The notes under the pieces: model-generated | Told to the model about the DNA's origin: nothing | Database searches by the model: none | The model's input: only the letters and a program-made list of their open reading frames with translations | Position numbers and translations under genes: made by a program | Part shown: piece after piece, positions 10,701 through 20,429 of the stretch | Layout of the letters: each line of letters begins with the position of its first letter | Position numbering within the stretch: the first letter of the stretch is position 1 | Origin: Sphaerosporella brunnea | Taxonomy: Eukaryota > Ascomycota > Pezizomycetes > Pezizales > Pyronemataceae | DNA length: 64,000 nt | Assembly (NCBI GenBank): GCA_008704415.1 | Contig: VXIS01000176.1 | Location: forward strand, 1-64,000 | Direction of reading: 5' to 3'

Positions 10701-11966
10701 CAGTGTTGTCAGTAGCCAGCCCGCCCGGCCGGCTGCGACGGGCTGCGTCGGGCTGATCAAAAAGCCCAAAAGTCTGTTTGGCGTCGTTTTGTCAGGGCCG
10801 GCTGTCGGGCTGTTGGGCCGGCTTTCGCGAAACCAGCACAATCAACAATCAACCCACCGCGCCGCAGCGCAGGTCTATCAGGAAACTCGAAGAAGCAAGC
10901 GCAAGTTATTCAGTAGATCTATGGGCGCAAAAAAGAAGGAAAAAGAAAACGAAAAAGCAGCTACCGTTGTCCCTCCAAAATTAGACTTCCCATGCTGCAA
11001 TGATCCCCGCGGCGTTCCAGTGACGCAAATATTCGAGGACTTCTACTATCTCACTATCTAAGGGCGCTCTCCTGTCGGAAAGCGTAAGCTTTGCGCTGCT
11101 AAAAACACGCTCTACTTGAATAACACCTCATCGATCCACTTGTGAACTGTATTATGCGTTGGAAGCAAATCATCGATGCGGGGGTTAAGGAGACTGCAGA
11201 ATTTCCGAAATTTTTCGTGCTCTACATGGGAGAAGCTATCATGCGCACATGCTATCCAATCGCACAATGCGCGCTTGAATTGTCGAAGATCGAGTCGGAG
11301 TTGCTTGTTCTTACCAACATGACCTGCTGTCTCCGCTCCAGTATGGCCGTTCTTCCTGATGCGATGATGTTTGAGCGGGTGTAGGCTTGCTTTGTCTGTT
11401 GAGCATCCGCTGATTTTATATTCTCGTACCTCCGGGTCTGGACCTTTACACTCACTGCACCACCACCACTCTTGTCCATCACGCTGAAACTTGACCCCAT
11501 ACAAATACATGTGGGAGGTCAGCGGCCGCTTTTTTGAGCCTCGTCCCTCAGTAGGAGTCCCGGTCACAGGATTCAGTCCGCGCTTCAAGTTTCGCCTTCC
11601 CCTTGGGATATATATCGTCTCCCCGGTGATATCAGGAACAGCAGGGGGTTCAACAGAAGGAGACATCAATCGGCCCGGTTGGGAGTTCGCACTGTGACTC
11701 ATCTTATCCAGTATCTTGACTATCCAGAGCATCTTGACAACTATTTTGACAGCTTGAACTCTGGTACGCGGCGGCTTCGATGCCAAGGTGATCGGAAGAC
11801 ATAGGGGGGCAAAAAGACATCGTTTTCGGAGAATGCTAACAAAAGCCCCCCCCCCCCCGACGGAATCACTGTCGATCACTCGCTATATCAGCCGGGCTGC
11901 GTGGGCTGCGACTTGGGCTGATCAAACAGCCGGCCGGGCTGTTTGGGCTGGCTACTGACAACACTG
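10701..11966 (-). mobile_element. Truncated hAT element (right arm)
   Basis: About 1.27 kb with CAGTGTTGTCAGTAGCCAGC terminal repeats at both ends and GCCGGCYGGGC-rich subterminal repeats. The flanks match 7 of 8 bases (cattgtat-type octamers). Almost the whole interior is one gene (11112-11879) that lacks the DDE catalytic and C-terminal dimerisation regions, so the element is non-autonomous. It lies only 30 bp from the TIR element at 10070-10670. Confidence 0.82.
11112..11879 (-). CDS. BED zinc-finger protein, N-terminal remnant of hAT transposase
   Basis: This frame of up to 255 codons encodes a basic, proline-rich N-terminus. A BED-like finger follows (WWWCSEC with later HPLKHHRIRKNGH, i.e. 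C-x2-C...H-x4-H), roughly residues 115-155. Then comes a helical segment, LCDWIACAHDSFSHVEHEKF onward, typical of the region after the BED finger in hAT transposases. The stop falls right after that segment, where a full transposase would continue for about 400 more residues with its catalytic domain, so the product could bind DNA but not transpose. The first 31 codons depend on a C13 run; the start may really be MSHSANSQ at about 11795. Family assignment is from motif recognition only. It could be a passenger remnant or a retained DNA-binding repressor. Confidence 0.65.
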   Translation of the reverse strand: MIDSDSVGGGGAFVSILRKRCLFAPLCLPITLASKPPRTRVQAVKIVVKMLWIVKILDKMSHSANSQPGRLMSPSVEPPAVPDITGETIYIPRGRRNLKRGLNPVTGTPTEGRGSKKRPLTSHMYLYGVKFQRDGQEWWWCSECKGPDPEVREYKISGCSTDKASLHPLKHHRIRKNGHTGAETAGHVGKNKQLRLDLRQFKRALCDWIACAHDSFSHVEHEKFRKFCSLLNPRIDDLLPTHNTVHKWIDEVLFK

Positions 11967-12563
11967 CATACAGTCCTAATTACCACAACACTGTCACTTT
12001 GCCGTTGTATCTTAAGAAAAACCTGTCACCAAACGTGTGTGCTGATTGAAATACTATTTCGCCGTGACCTAGACCCCACATGCCCGGGCCAGCTCAGCAC
12101 CGTGATTCCTCCCTCTCGCGCTTTACAATCGGACTCCCGCCGGTGGCGCTGTCACCAACTATATACCAGCAGCATTTACAGAGAACCAAGCCCAGCTGTT
12201 CTCGTCACCAGCCTCAAACCGGAGACGGCAAGAAGTTGAATTTCCTGGGGGCAAGAACGTCAAGGATAGGTTGTGCGCGGAGGTTATCGGAAGTACTAAA
12301 GGGGCCCGTTTGGCAACCCACTGTACTTGCAAACACTGGGCAATGGGCATATTTTCAAGTACATCGGTCACAAGTACGACTCCCGAAACTGGGATTTCAA
12401 GTAATAGCCTCCAGATGGATTTATTTCAGAGTACAGACCCCTAACTCGGGCTCCGGGCGCGCTGTAACGTTTGGTTTTTCGATCCCCCGCCTCACACCCC
12501 CAAGTCTATCTACCGGCTATCGTCAACATCACTGCCGGCTCACAAGTGGGTGGCCGGCGCCGC

Positions 12564-12680
12564 AGTTGACGCATGAGATGAGATCAATAAGGCGGCGGAC
12601 AGGATTTGGGCGGGGATGAGTGGAAGGTCTACCATAATCTACATAGGTTGCATGCGGACAATAAACTTGATTACACACAC
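12564..12680. repeat. Dispersed repeat fragment (right arm)
   Basis: Mirror of 2679-2795 and a diverged relative of 16632-16735. Confidence 0.55.
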
Positions 12681-13301
12681 ACATACACTGTCGGCTCACC
12701 CTCGCCGCCGCCTGCAAGCCAAAGTCCTATCTGCTCGGACCGGGGCGGTACTGGAAAGAGCCTGAGCAGCAGGAGCCATGGTAAGGCGGAGGTATGGGAG
12801 GCAGCGGTGGCGCAGGTAGACAGGCCGGTTACGGGGAACGCCAAATTCAATTGAGGTCCAAAAAACGCAAATAAGAGATCAAAATAATGCTCAGCGTGTA
12901 GAAAATCTCTCTATGTGGTCAAAATTGAATGCAGTAAAAAAAAAAGGATGGCCAGTCCATTTTGAATCTTTGCCATCGCCTTGCTATCACCCGGACTCTC
13001 TAACGAGTCTAAGGTGGGGATTTTGTGGGGTTGAAAGTCAATTTTGACGGAAGTACATGTATTCTACAGAGCAGCTACAGAACAGCTACAGTGTGCCAGA
13101 AAGTATTACAGGCGCTGGGGCGCACTTCAATTCTCGGCCCAGTGATATTATTCGGATAAAAGATACCCCCATTTTGGGAATAGCGCCATTTTGGGACGCA
13201 CTAAACCGTTTTGAACTAGTTCAATATCAAATTGGGGGGGCATTCCCTGAATAACAAATCAGCTACCGCAAACAAGAACTCTCCAAGGTACTCACCTTCA
13301 A

Positions 13302-14060
13302 TCATTTCTCCACAAGACCTCCATTGCTCAACGCGACGTTCATGCAATCGACAATAACGGAATATTCGCCCATCCATCTCTCTTTATCTCCATGCATTCC
13401 TTCAAATAGTACTTCAATCTTCTCTGTGAGTGCAAAAGATGTACCGTCGTAGCTCAGCATTCGCCAACTTTCCCCAGTTGTAACAAACCCGTACACCATG
13501 CCTTCAACATTATTGTCTCTCATATCTTTCATCGCGAGCAAACACTGCTTCATCGCCTCTCCGAGAGATGAACTCTTTGCCTCTATGACCAAGACAACTT
13601 TTTCTTCCATCACCGAAATCATGTCCACCACAAGAAATTCCTCATAGCCGCCCGTCTCACCGTTCGTGGAAACCATCTCTTTCTCTCTCAGCAAGAATAC
13701 CTTGCGTCCCGTCTTGCGTTTGAAATCGGAGATTATCGGACCGATGATGTAATGAACCAAGTCGTTGACGTTGGCTTCTTTAAAGTCCGGATCCGCCTCC
13801 GTAGGATAGCCTTCGATTTCAAGATGGTCCAATATCAAGTCATACACCTTCTCCTTGACCTTCTGAATGGCATCCATTCCGAGACCTTCAATCCCACCCT
13901 TAGCCTCTGCCAACATGCTGTGGACCGGAATTGCTTGGGCTCCAAATGTTCTAAACGGAAAACCTAGACTCTTCTGTGCGTTGGAAAGAGACATGTTGGA
14001 ATAGGAGGTAGACCACTTGTACTTTCTCTTCTTTGCTTGCTGCTCGGTGTTGTCACCCAT
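13302..14060 (-). CDS. PD-(D/E)XK (REase-fold) nuclease-like protein
   Basis: A 252-residue intronless frame. The N-terminal ~60 residues are basic and polar. The core has a helical region (QKVKEKVYDLILDHLE), a variable middle, then EEFLVVDMISVMEEKVVLVI followed by EAKSSSLGEAMKQCLLAMKD. The D...(about 15)...E-A-K arrangement on predicted strands followed by a helix is the catalytic signature of the PD-(D/E)XK superfamily. The C-terminus has WRMLSYDGTSF and alternating strands. Related lone domains, often near transposons or joined to kinase or Crinkler-type modules, are frequent in fungi; that is background knowledge, not seen here. No signal peptide or membrane segment is visible. It is preceded by a hairpin MITE at 14219-14341. 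The start at 14060 is chosen over 14201 because the upstream codons look non-coding. The actual substrate is unknown. Confidence 0.68.
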   Translation of the reverse strand: MGDNTEQQAKKRKYKWSTSYSNMSLSNAQKSLGFPFRTFGAQAIPVHSMLAEAKGGIEGLGMDAIQKVKEKVYDLILDHLEIEGYPTEADPDFKEANVNDLVHYIIGPIISDFKRKTGRKVFLLREKEMVSTNGETGGYEEFLVVDMISVMEEKVVLVIEAKSSSLGEAMKQCLLAMKDMRDNNVEGMVYGFVTTGESWRMLSYDGTSFALTEKIEVLFEGMHGDKERWMGEYSVIVDCMNVALSNGGLVEK

Positions 14061-14218
14061 TGTGATTGCTCGTCGGAGGACCGTATCTATCGTACTCTCG
14101 TAGATATTCGTCGATGGTCGCTCGTCGTGTCGCTCGATATGAGTGTTCGATCGCTGGTTGCTCAATCGAGAGGTTGAATGAGCTTGCTCCTTCTCAACCA
14201 AGCGAGGGGGAGGAAACC

Positions 14219-14341
14219 CCGCTGCATAAACTCAGAAGCAAGAGACTGGGCTAAGTCACGTAGGCTTTGTGACTTTGCCACATGGCGCAGTGACTTAGCC
14301 AGTGACGTAGCCCAGTCTCTTGCTCCTGAGTTTATGCGGTA
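14219..14341. mobile_element. Hairpin MITE, CATAAACTC subtype (right arm)
   Basis: Right-arm copy of 1018-1140. Near-perfect inverted arms carry CATAAACTC...AGAGACTGGGCTA, and the centre holds GTGACTTTGCCAC. It lies between the divergently transcribed nuclease-like gene and the zinc transporter. Confidence 0.85.
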
Positions 14342-14682
14342 TGCAGGAATATCCTTATACTGTTGTAAATGCCGCAGACCCGGTTGGAGCATTTCTTTGG
14401 GCCCATGTAGAACCTAGACTTTGTAACTGCAGAATGGAACGCCGAGGGCGTCATTCCTGACGCCACCCGAAACTCAGTTGAGTACACAAATAGTTACGTT
14501 CCGACAACTCCTCAACTCCATCCCATCACCATCACCGCTTTCTTGCATACAACCAATCTCCCCTCACTATCCCCCCCCCCCCCCCATCTCTCTCACAGCT
14601 CTCCGATTCGCCGATCCCCACTCGCGTCGCTGCAGCATCCATCACCCTTTTCATCTCCCTCTCGCGGGTCACTGCCGCAAAA

Positions 14683-16134
14683 ATGGGGATGTCGCGTAGC
14701 TCCCGCATTCTGACGCTTCTAGCGATCGACACAGTATTCTTCTTCCTCGAGATCATCGTGGGCTACACCGTGCACTCGCTGGCCCTGGTCGCGGACTCCT
14801 TTCACATGCTGAACGACGTGTTCTCGCTGCTCGTCGCGCTTTGGGCCATCAAGCTCGCTAAAGCTAAAAGCACCTCGGACTACACCTACGGCTGGCAGCG
14901 TGCGGAGGTCCTCGGTGCCCTGGTCAACGGCGTGTTCCTGCTCGCGCTGTGTCTCAGCATCTTCTTAGAGGCGATCCAACGCCTGTTTGAACCCCAGATC
15001 ATCAAAAATCCGTGGCTGATCCTCGGCGTCGGCTCCGCGGGTTTGGCGAGTAACATTGTCGGCTTGTTTTTGTTCCACGAGCATGGACACGGCCACGGCC
15101 ACGATCACGGCCACGGTCCGAGCGGCGAGGAGGCCGCTGGACTGCGTCAGGTGCACGATGAGGGCGATGAGGATATCGAGGAGGAATTGCTCCGTGATGA
15201 AGGCGACATTGAGTCTGTTCTCCCCGACACGGTGGTAAGGCACATGGCCGAGAGCAAGCCTGCACAGTTTGCGCACCCGGAGACGCACATCCACGTCCAC
15301 CCCGCGATGAACCGAGCAGAGGTCGTCAACGCTGCTGAAAGCGAGGCGTCGGAGTCTGCAGTATCCGACGACGAGGACGAGACGGAACAAGACGAGAGAA
15401 CTCCTCTGTTCAACGACAGCGGAAACAAGGGACACGGACGCAGACGCGCGGATTCGAGGAGCTGGCATCATGGACATCATCACAGCAAGCCGCGGAAGCA
15501 GAAGAGCACCCAGAACCTTAACATGCGTGGTGTTTTCCTTCACGTGCTTGGAGACGCGCTTGGAAATGTCGGTGTCATGCTTACCGCATTGTTCGTGCAG
15601 TACGCGCCAAGAAGCCCCGTTTTGAGGCCGTTCACGAACTACGCCGACCCTTGCATCTCATTGATTATCACGATCATCATATTTTCGTCTGCGATGCCGC
15701 TGGTCAAGAGTGCGAGTAAGATCCTGTTGCAGGGAGTCCCCAAGGGAATCTCTCTCGAAGAAGTGAAGCAGGACATCGCCTCAATCCCCGGAGTCATCAG
15801 CGTGCACGAACTCCACATCTGGCAGCTCTCGGACGTCAAGTTGATCGCGTCGCTGCACATCCAGATCGGATTCGACCCGGAGAGCGATCGCGGTGTGAGG
15901 TACATGCGTCTTGCCAAGGCAGTTAGAACCTGCCTGCACGCGTTCGGAGTGCACAGCGCCACCATCCAGCCCGAGTTCACGCCTGGGCGCGTCGAGGAGG
16001 GATACGGCACTGTGCCCCCGGCCGAGGGAGAGGCGTGTCTGCTTGAGTGCGGTGACGAGTGCGAGACTGGAAAGTGCTGCGGACTGGTGGATCCGAGCAC
16101 GGTTGGACAGGGCAGTCATGGACATGCTCATTGA
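14683..16134 (+). CDS. ZRC1: Vacuolar zinc/cation diffusion facilitator (ZRC1/COT1-like)
   Basis: A 483-residue single-exon member of the cation diffusion facilitator (SLC30) family, which exchanges cytosolic Zn2+ for protons across the vacuolar membrane. Six membrane segments are visible: four in residues 8-130 and two around residues 280-340. Segment 2 has HMLND (H41...D45) and segment 5 has HVLGDALGN, together the tetrahedral zinc site. The cytosolic loop begins with HEHGHGHGHDHGHG (~132-144), is very acidic around 170-250, and has a second His cluster near 263. The C-terminal cytosolic domain (GVISVHELHIWQLSDVK) is canonical, and the tail carries Cys pairs and ends HGHAH. Length fits yeast ZRC1 (442 aa) with a longer loop. 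The 5' end is duplicated in the giant inverted repeat. Substrate is inferred from family. Confidence 0.95.
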   Translation: MGMSRSSRILTLLAIDTVFFFLEIIVGYTVHSLALVADSFHMLNDVFSLLVALWAIKLAKAKSTSDYTYGWQRAEVLGALVNGVFLLALCLSIFLEAIQRLFEPQIIKNPWLILGVGSAGLASNIVGLFLFHEHGHGHGHDHGHGPSGEEAAGLRQVHDEGDEDIEEELLRDEGDIESVLPDTVVRHMAESKPAQFAHPETHIHVHPAMNRAEVVNAAESEASESAVSDDEDETEQDERTPLFNDSGNKGHGRRRADSRSWHHGHHHSKPRKQKSTQNLNMRGVFLHVLGDALGNVGVMLTALFVQYAPRSPVLRPFTNYADPCISLIITIIIFSSAMPLVKSASKILLQGVPKGISLEEVKQDIASIPGVISVHELHIWQLSDVKLIASLHIQIGFDPESDRGVRYMRLAKAVRTCLHAFGVHSATIQPEFTPGRVEEGYGTVPPAEGEACLLECGDECETGKCCGLVDPSTVGQGSHGHAH

Positions 16135-16631
16135 GTGAGTGAAACAGTCGGGACCCTGAAGGAATATGAGCATTTGTCGTGTCTCTCGAAGTTGAAGACT
16201 GAGAGCAGTTTAGGGCGGCATGGTACTCTTCTTGAGGTACAGCTAGAAGCCTGGCGGCGCCAGTTACGAAAGGGGCTCACTTACAGACGCGAGCCGCGCC
16301 GCCGACCTACTTCAAGTGTGTAGATATGTAAGGCCCGAATGACGTCATGTCCGCAATTCTACAGACCAGAGTGCGGTATATAAGGGTTTCTACGGTAATA
16401 GTCACTTGTAAAGTGTACGTATCTGCGGCTATATCTGGAGCTGTAGCCTGTGACTCACCTTTCCGCTTTTCTGCGGAATGCCGAAGTGGACGATTTGGGC
16501 ATTGAAATGGCAACTTCGAAGGTTATCTATCACGAATACACTCCATCAATTTAAAAGAGAAAAATTGCGAGCGAAGAGTGATAAACCCACCCAAAACGCC
16601 ACATTACGAGAGCAACAAGGCCTCACATAGG

Positions 16632-16735
16632 TAAATGTGTAATCATGTTTGTTTTCTGCATGCAACTTAAAGAGATTAGACCCTCCCTCCCCCACCTACC
16701 ATGTCCGCCGCCTTTATTGAAATCATCTCATGCAA
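16632..16735. repeat. Dispersed repeat fragment
   Basis: ATGTGTAATCATGTTTG, CTGCATGCAACTT and GTCCGCCGCC...ATCATCTCATGC are collinear with 2679-2795 and 12564-12680, at moderate divergence. No termini recognised. Confidence 0.55.
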
Positions 16736-17039
16736 CCACCCTGAAGGCGTTATCCTCTCGGTCCGAATCCGGGACGAGCAAAAGCCGAGTGACGCCACAT
16801 GGGCACAAAGGCCGAGGCCGAAATTGAGCAGCCAGGCTAGTCGATAAAGTTCTCCAGCTTCTTCCTGTTCGCCTCCGTCTGCCTCTGCGATCGATAGAGA
16901 CAATCACATGTACAGCTTAAAGTAATATTCGACCGAGTTAAGGCCTACTTGGACGACTTGAGCTACCTACCTTTGTCCTTTTGGGCGACTATTAATAACC
17001 GATACTAGTCACCCGTGATCCTTAACTGCCGCTCACCAG

Positions 17040-17158
17040 TACCGCATAAACTCGCGAACAAGAGACTGGGCTAAGTCACTGCGCCATGTAGGCTTAGTGA
17101 CTTTGCCACATGGCGCAGTCACTTAGCCCCAGTCTCTTGTTCGCGAGTTTATGCGGTA
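17040..17158. mobile_element. Hairpin MITE, CATAAACTC subtype (complete)
   Basis: An almost perfect 119-bp palindrome from TACCGCATAAACTCGCGAAC to its inverse, including both TACCGC/GCGGTA ends. The interior is GTCACTGCGCCATGTAGGC...TTAGTGACTTTGCCAC. It is the best-preserved member of this subtype in the window. Confidence 0.9.
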
Positions 17159-17529
17159 CCAATGAATAGAAAAAGTAAATATATTCACATTAGCATGGCG
17201 CTAGGCTAGTTGGCGGTTAAGCTTGCCGCGACCGCTTACGTCCATGCGCGTACACCTACGGAAAACAGGTATTATCAATCCGAGAACTTTTATTCCCCGC
17301 CCTGTCTATGGCAAATTAACGCAGCTGGGGTATGTATCCCGCGCATGTCACCTGCGGCCGATATTAACTGCACTGTAAGCCACGCACATGTATTGTGCAT
17401 GTACGTATGTACTCTAATACTTAATGCTTCCAGGGGTTTGGGGGGGGGCGGGGGAGGTTTAAGTCTAAGAAATCCATGAACAGAAAGGCCAACGCCTATA
17501 TTTAATTATTTTGCGCAAGGGAGACAGTA

Positions 17530-18416
17530 TCAATGGCTGGCTGGGCAGGCGCCAGCAACAGAGATTCCTTCCACCTTCTCTCCCTCCTTCAACTTATCCC
17601 CCTCATGGATCTCTTCCAAACCTCCACTCACAAGCTGCCGGAACATCTGGTCCGGCTCCCAAAAGGTCTCCAGAAACTTGATTCTGAACTGGTCGTCGAC
17701 CTCTGCCACGGTGATTCCGAAGACCTCGATCACCTTGCCCGTAGCTTTCGCCGTGACGGTGCGGCCAGAACTCAATTTCGCACGGTAGTTACCGGTCATA
17801 GTACCTTTCCAGGATCTTTGTCAACATCCGGAGAAGAAAGAAGTGGGGATGGAGGAGCCATACCCCAATGTCTCCACTTGATCGAGACCTTTGGCGGACC
17901 GCCCAGGATCTCGATAACCTCCCAATTAAAAGTTTTCATAGCGCCCTTGAACAGCTTGTGAGAGGCCGAAAAGTCCATGGCAGTAGTCTCGTAGACGCCC
18001 TTGACGCCGTGCTCGCCGATAAGTGCGTTGTAGGTTCCGAGACGCAACATGTCGTCGGCAGACATGCCGGGCCCACCGTTGAGGTGGAAGCTGTAGTGCT
18101 CTTGAGATATCGTGCGCCATTCTTTGGGGTCCACTTTGTACGACGCTTCCTTCTCCCAGTTCTTGACCAGGTTCTGGATCAGGAACTCGATGCTCTCCGG
18201 CGCCCAGCTGGTGCTCTTGGTCGTCTCGAAGTTGGCGTTGGTCGCGGTGTAGTCGGGTGCTTTTTTGTAACGCCATTGAGACGCTGTAGGGACGGCGTCA
18301 GCGGGGCTTTTTTTTTTTCTCTCTCCCAGAAGCTGGCATAAAAGATAGGAGGGCTTACCATCTTTTAGGACCACATTGGGGTCAAGCAAGAAGTCGGGGA
18401 GAGCTGCAGTCGCCAT
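17530..18416 (-). CDS. Pathogen-related-like protein with SnoaL-like (NTF2-fold) domain
   Basis: Proposed exons are 18359-18416, 17864-18283 and 17530-17804, giving 250 residues. Both introns keep frame at phase 1 (GTAAGC...TACAG, 75 bp; GTATGG...GAAAG, 59 bp). The joined N-terminus reads DPNVVLKDASQWRYKKAPDY, the hallmark of plant 'pathogen-related protein' homologues, and the middle has KWRHWG followed by GTMTGNYRAKL. These proteins have a SnoaL-like cone fold; their biochemical role is not established, and cytosolic location is likely as no signal is seen. The first intron is a multiple of three with no stop, so retention would add 25 lysine-rich residues. It is convergent with the zinc transporter. 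Confidence 0.8.
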
Positions 18417-18632
18417 ATTGTGAACAAAGATAGGTGCAGGAGGACTGGCAGGTGGAGGATAATAAAGACCACTGTGACCGCGGTCAACTCACCGGTGGGG
18501 GTTCCGACGGTTTATATACTGACATATTGGGGTCCACCGTGTCCCCCCCAAATCCAGGCAGATACACAACCCTATCCGGTAGGTAGGCAGATGTGCCGTC
18601 CAACTGCGTCGGTTTGTCAACCTTATCCAATC

Positions 18633-19186
18633 GAGTAAAGGTCTACAATGGCGCTTATTATGTTTTATAATACCCGACCGGTTTTAAATACCCGCATCAC
18701 AACAAAATAACGCGTAAAAAAAAAATAGCGCGTCAAGAGAAGAGTCCATAATGCTGGTCTGTGGCCGAGAAGAGAATTATTGCAAGGTGTCCGCATCTCT
18801 GTGCCGTCTCCCAACGGCACGTCTTACAGCGAGGGAACAGCGTGCACGCCGCGCTGCTTTTATTGGTGCTCTGGATTGTCCCGGATCGGGCCCAACAGTG
18901 TTCTCGCTGTAGAAGGGAAGGCCACAATGTGCGGAACTGCACTGCAGAGCGCTCCCTCCCCAGACTCTGAATTTCTTCGGTCTTTGGTTTTCTTCATTTT
19001 GTAGATAGAGATTGCTCAAATTGTACTCATTCACGTTCTGGGCGCCGTGACATCACTTCGCCGCGGCTCTTTTTTTTTTTTTTTTGGCGCGTTATTGTTT
19101 TCTTCGCGCGTTATTTTGTTGTGGTGCGGGTAGTTAAAACCAGACGGGCATGATAAGCGCCAGGCGGGCATTGTAGACCTTTACTC
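18633..19186 (+). mobile_element. Non-autonomous Mutator-like element retaining a zinc knuckle
   Basis: This 554-bp element has long imperfect terminal inverted repeats: GAGTAAAGGTCTACAATG at both ends, then ACCCGCA(T/C)CACAACAAAATA deeper in. It is flanked by identical 10-bp direct repeats TTATCCAATC (18623-18632 and 19187-19196). Long TIRs with 9-10-bp target duplications define Mutator-like elements. The interior keeps a coding scrap at about 18761-18970 whose frame includes QCSRCRREGHNVRNC, a CCHC zinc knuckle (C-x2-C-x4-H-x4-C) like that near the C-terminus of MULE transposases. The element is thus an internal-deletion derivative. The identical TSD suggests a recent insertion. Confidence 0.85.
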
Positions 19187-19426
19187 TTATCCAATCTATC
19201 CATCCATCATGTATGTCTCATACATCCCGTGGGTGCTGATATTGCAGGAAAAAAAAAACCCCTATATTGCTACTGCATTGCCTGCGCCTGGGCCCGTAAA
19301 AACTGACGGGAGAATACCACGTCCAACAAACAAAATGTAGTTCCATCCATGGCTCCTCCCCACGCTCTCAATTTGTAACGTACATAATACATACAGAACA
19401 CATCTTCGGCAAAGAACCCCTGGATA

Positions 19427-19459
<33 letters not shown>

Positions 19460-20429
19460 AGCTGATTTCCACCCACCTAGCAAGGGAGTCGAGTCTACAC
19501 AACAAAATACGCGCGCTCCCATTGGGCTGGCCATATATTCTTCATCAACCCCGCACTCGCGCCCTGTCTCTTCTCCGGATCAACTCGAGAGCTGTCAACG
19601 GTTCGCTTAACTTCTACTTTCTTTCATGTATAGACCCCTGGCTACTACGATAAGATTCCAGTCCGCCCTCAAGACAAAACTGTTCAAATGCCCCGAAACT
19701 ACTGCTCCAACCTCAAATCGCCGGTCTTGTGTCCCCATCATACATATGACCACCACAATCCGCGGTTACATAGGTGCTGCCAAACTGCCCGGCCATCGTT
19801 ATCCAGAAGGTCTCCACCCTAGCCTCAAACTCGGCTCTGTAAACGTCATACGTCTCGCAATCAAAACCCTGCCGCATCACCTTAACAATCCACCAGCGCC
19901 CATTGGCGCGGCAGGATTATGCCCCATAGAGGCCCAAGCAGTACATGCTTAAGTACTTACTTAGATAGTAGATACTAGATAGGTAGATAGAGTAGGTATC
20001 TACTTATGTACAAGTAACCAACACTATGTACAGGACAACAATCGACATCTCTATCAAAACAACGAACTTTTGCAATTTTGACCCCACTGGTGGGCGGTAC
20101 CACACGTGCCCGCATACGGGAAAGAAAAAGCGCGTAGACAAAACAAATAAAGGAGACAGACAAAAATGGGCATCGAACACCGCAACAGGATGACACCCAC
20201 CCGCACATTTTCTCTACATACCAGAAAAGCAAGCAAGCAAGCAAGCAAATTGATCTCATAACACAGCCGCACTTTTCAACAAAAAGTCTGGTGCACGAGA
20301 TCACAAGCAAATGTACAATCCCAAAAACTCCAGCACAAGGCAAGAAAAAAAAAAGGAAAACAAAAATGATCAAGAAAAAAAAAGATGCAGATTTAACGAA
20401 AAGATCGAGAACAGACCTCTACAACCCCT
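19187..20429. other. Intergenic region, low complexity
   Basis: No gene supported. It contains an A tract of about 28 bases at 19431-19458, a (CAAG)n microsatellite at about 20228-20249, and A-rich sequence just downstream of MIP1. Open frames here are low-complexity artefacts. Confidence 0.55.

Larger units (their letters stand above)
1..15355. repeat. Giant inverted repeat (two ~7.67-kb arms)
   Basis: The left arm (1-7673) is the reverse complement of the right arm (7687-~15355), with a 13-bp spacer at 7674-7686. Position x pairs with 15360-x near the tip and 15358/15359-x further out. In the interior the only differences I found are homopolymer lengths: 12 versus 13 in a G/C run at ~3501 and ~11846, and short A/T runs near 6690 and 8660. 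Differences cluster at the tip and at the distal left end. Only the right arm continues into an intact gene. The simplest reading is a fold-back (missed-adapter or inverted-duplicate read) at a contig start. A real palindrome remains possible. Confidence 0.97.
16135..17529. other. Intergenic region with repeat fragments
   Basis: No gene supported. It contains a dispersed-repeat copy (16632-16735) and a hairpin MITE (17040-17158). The rest is plain intergenic sequence between convergent genes. Confidence 0.6.
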
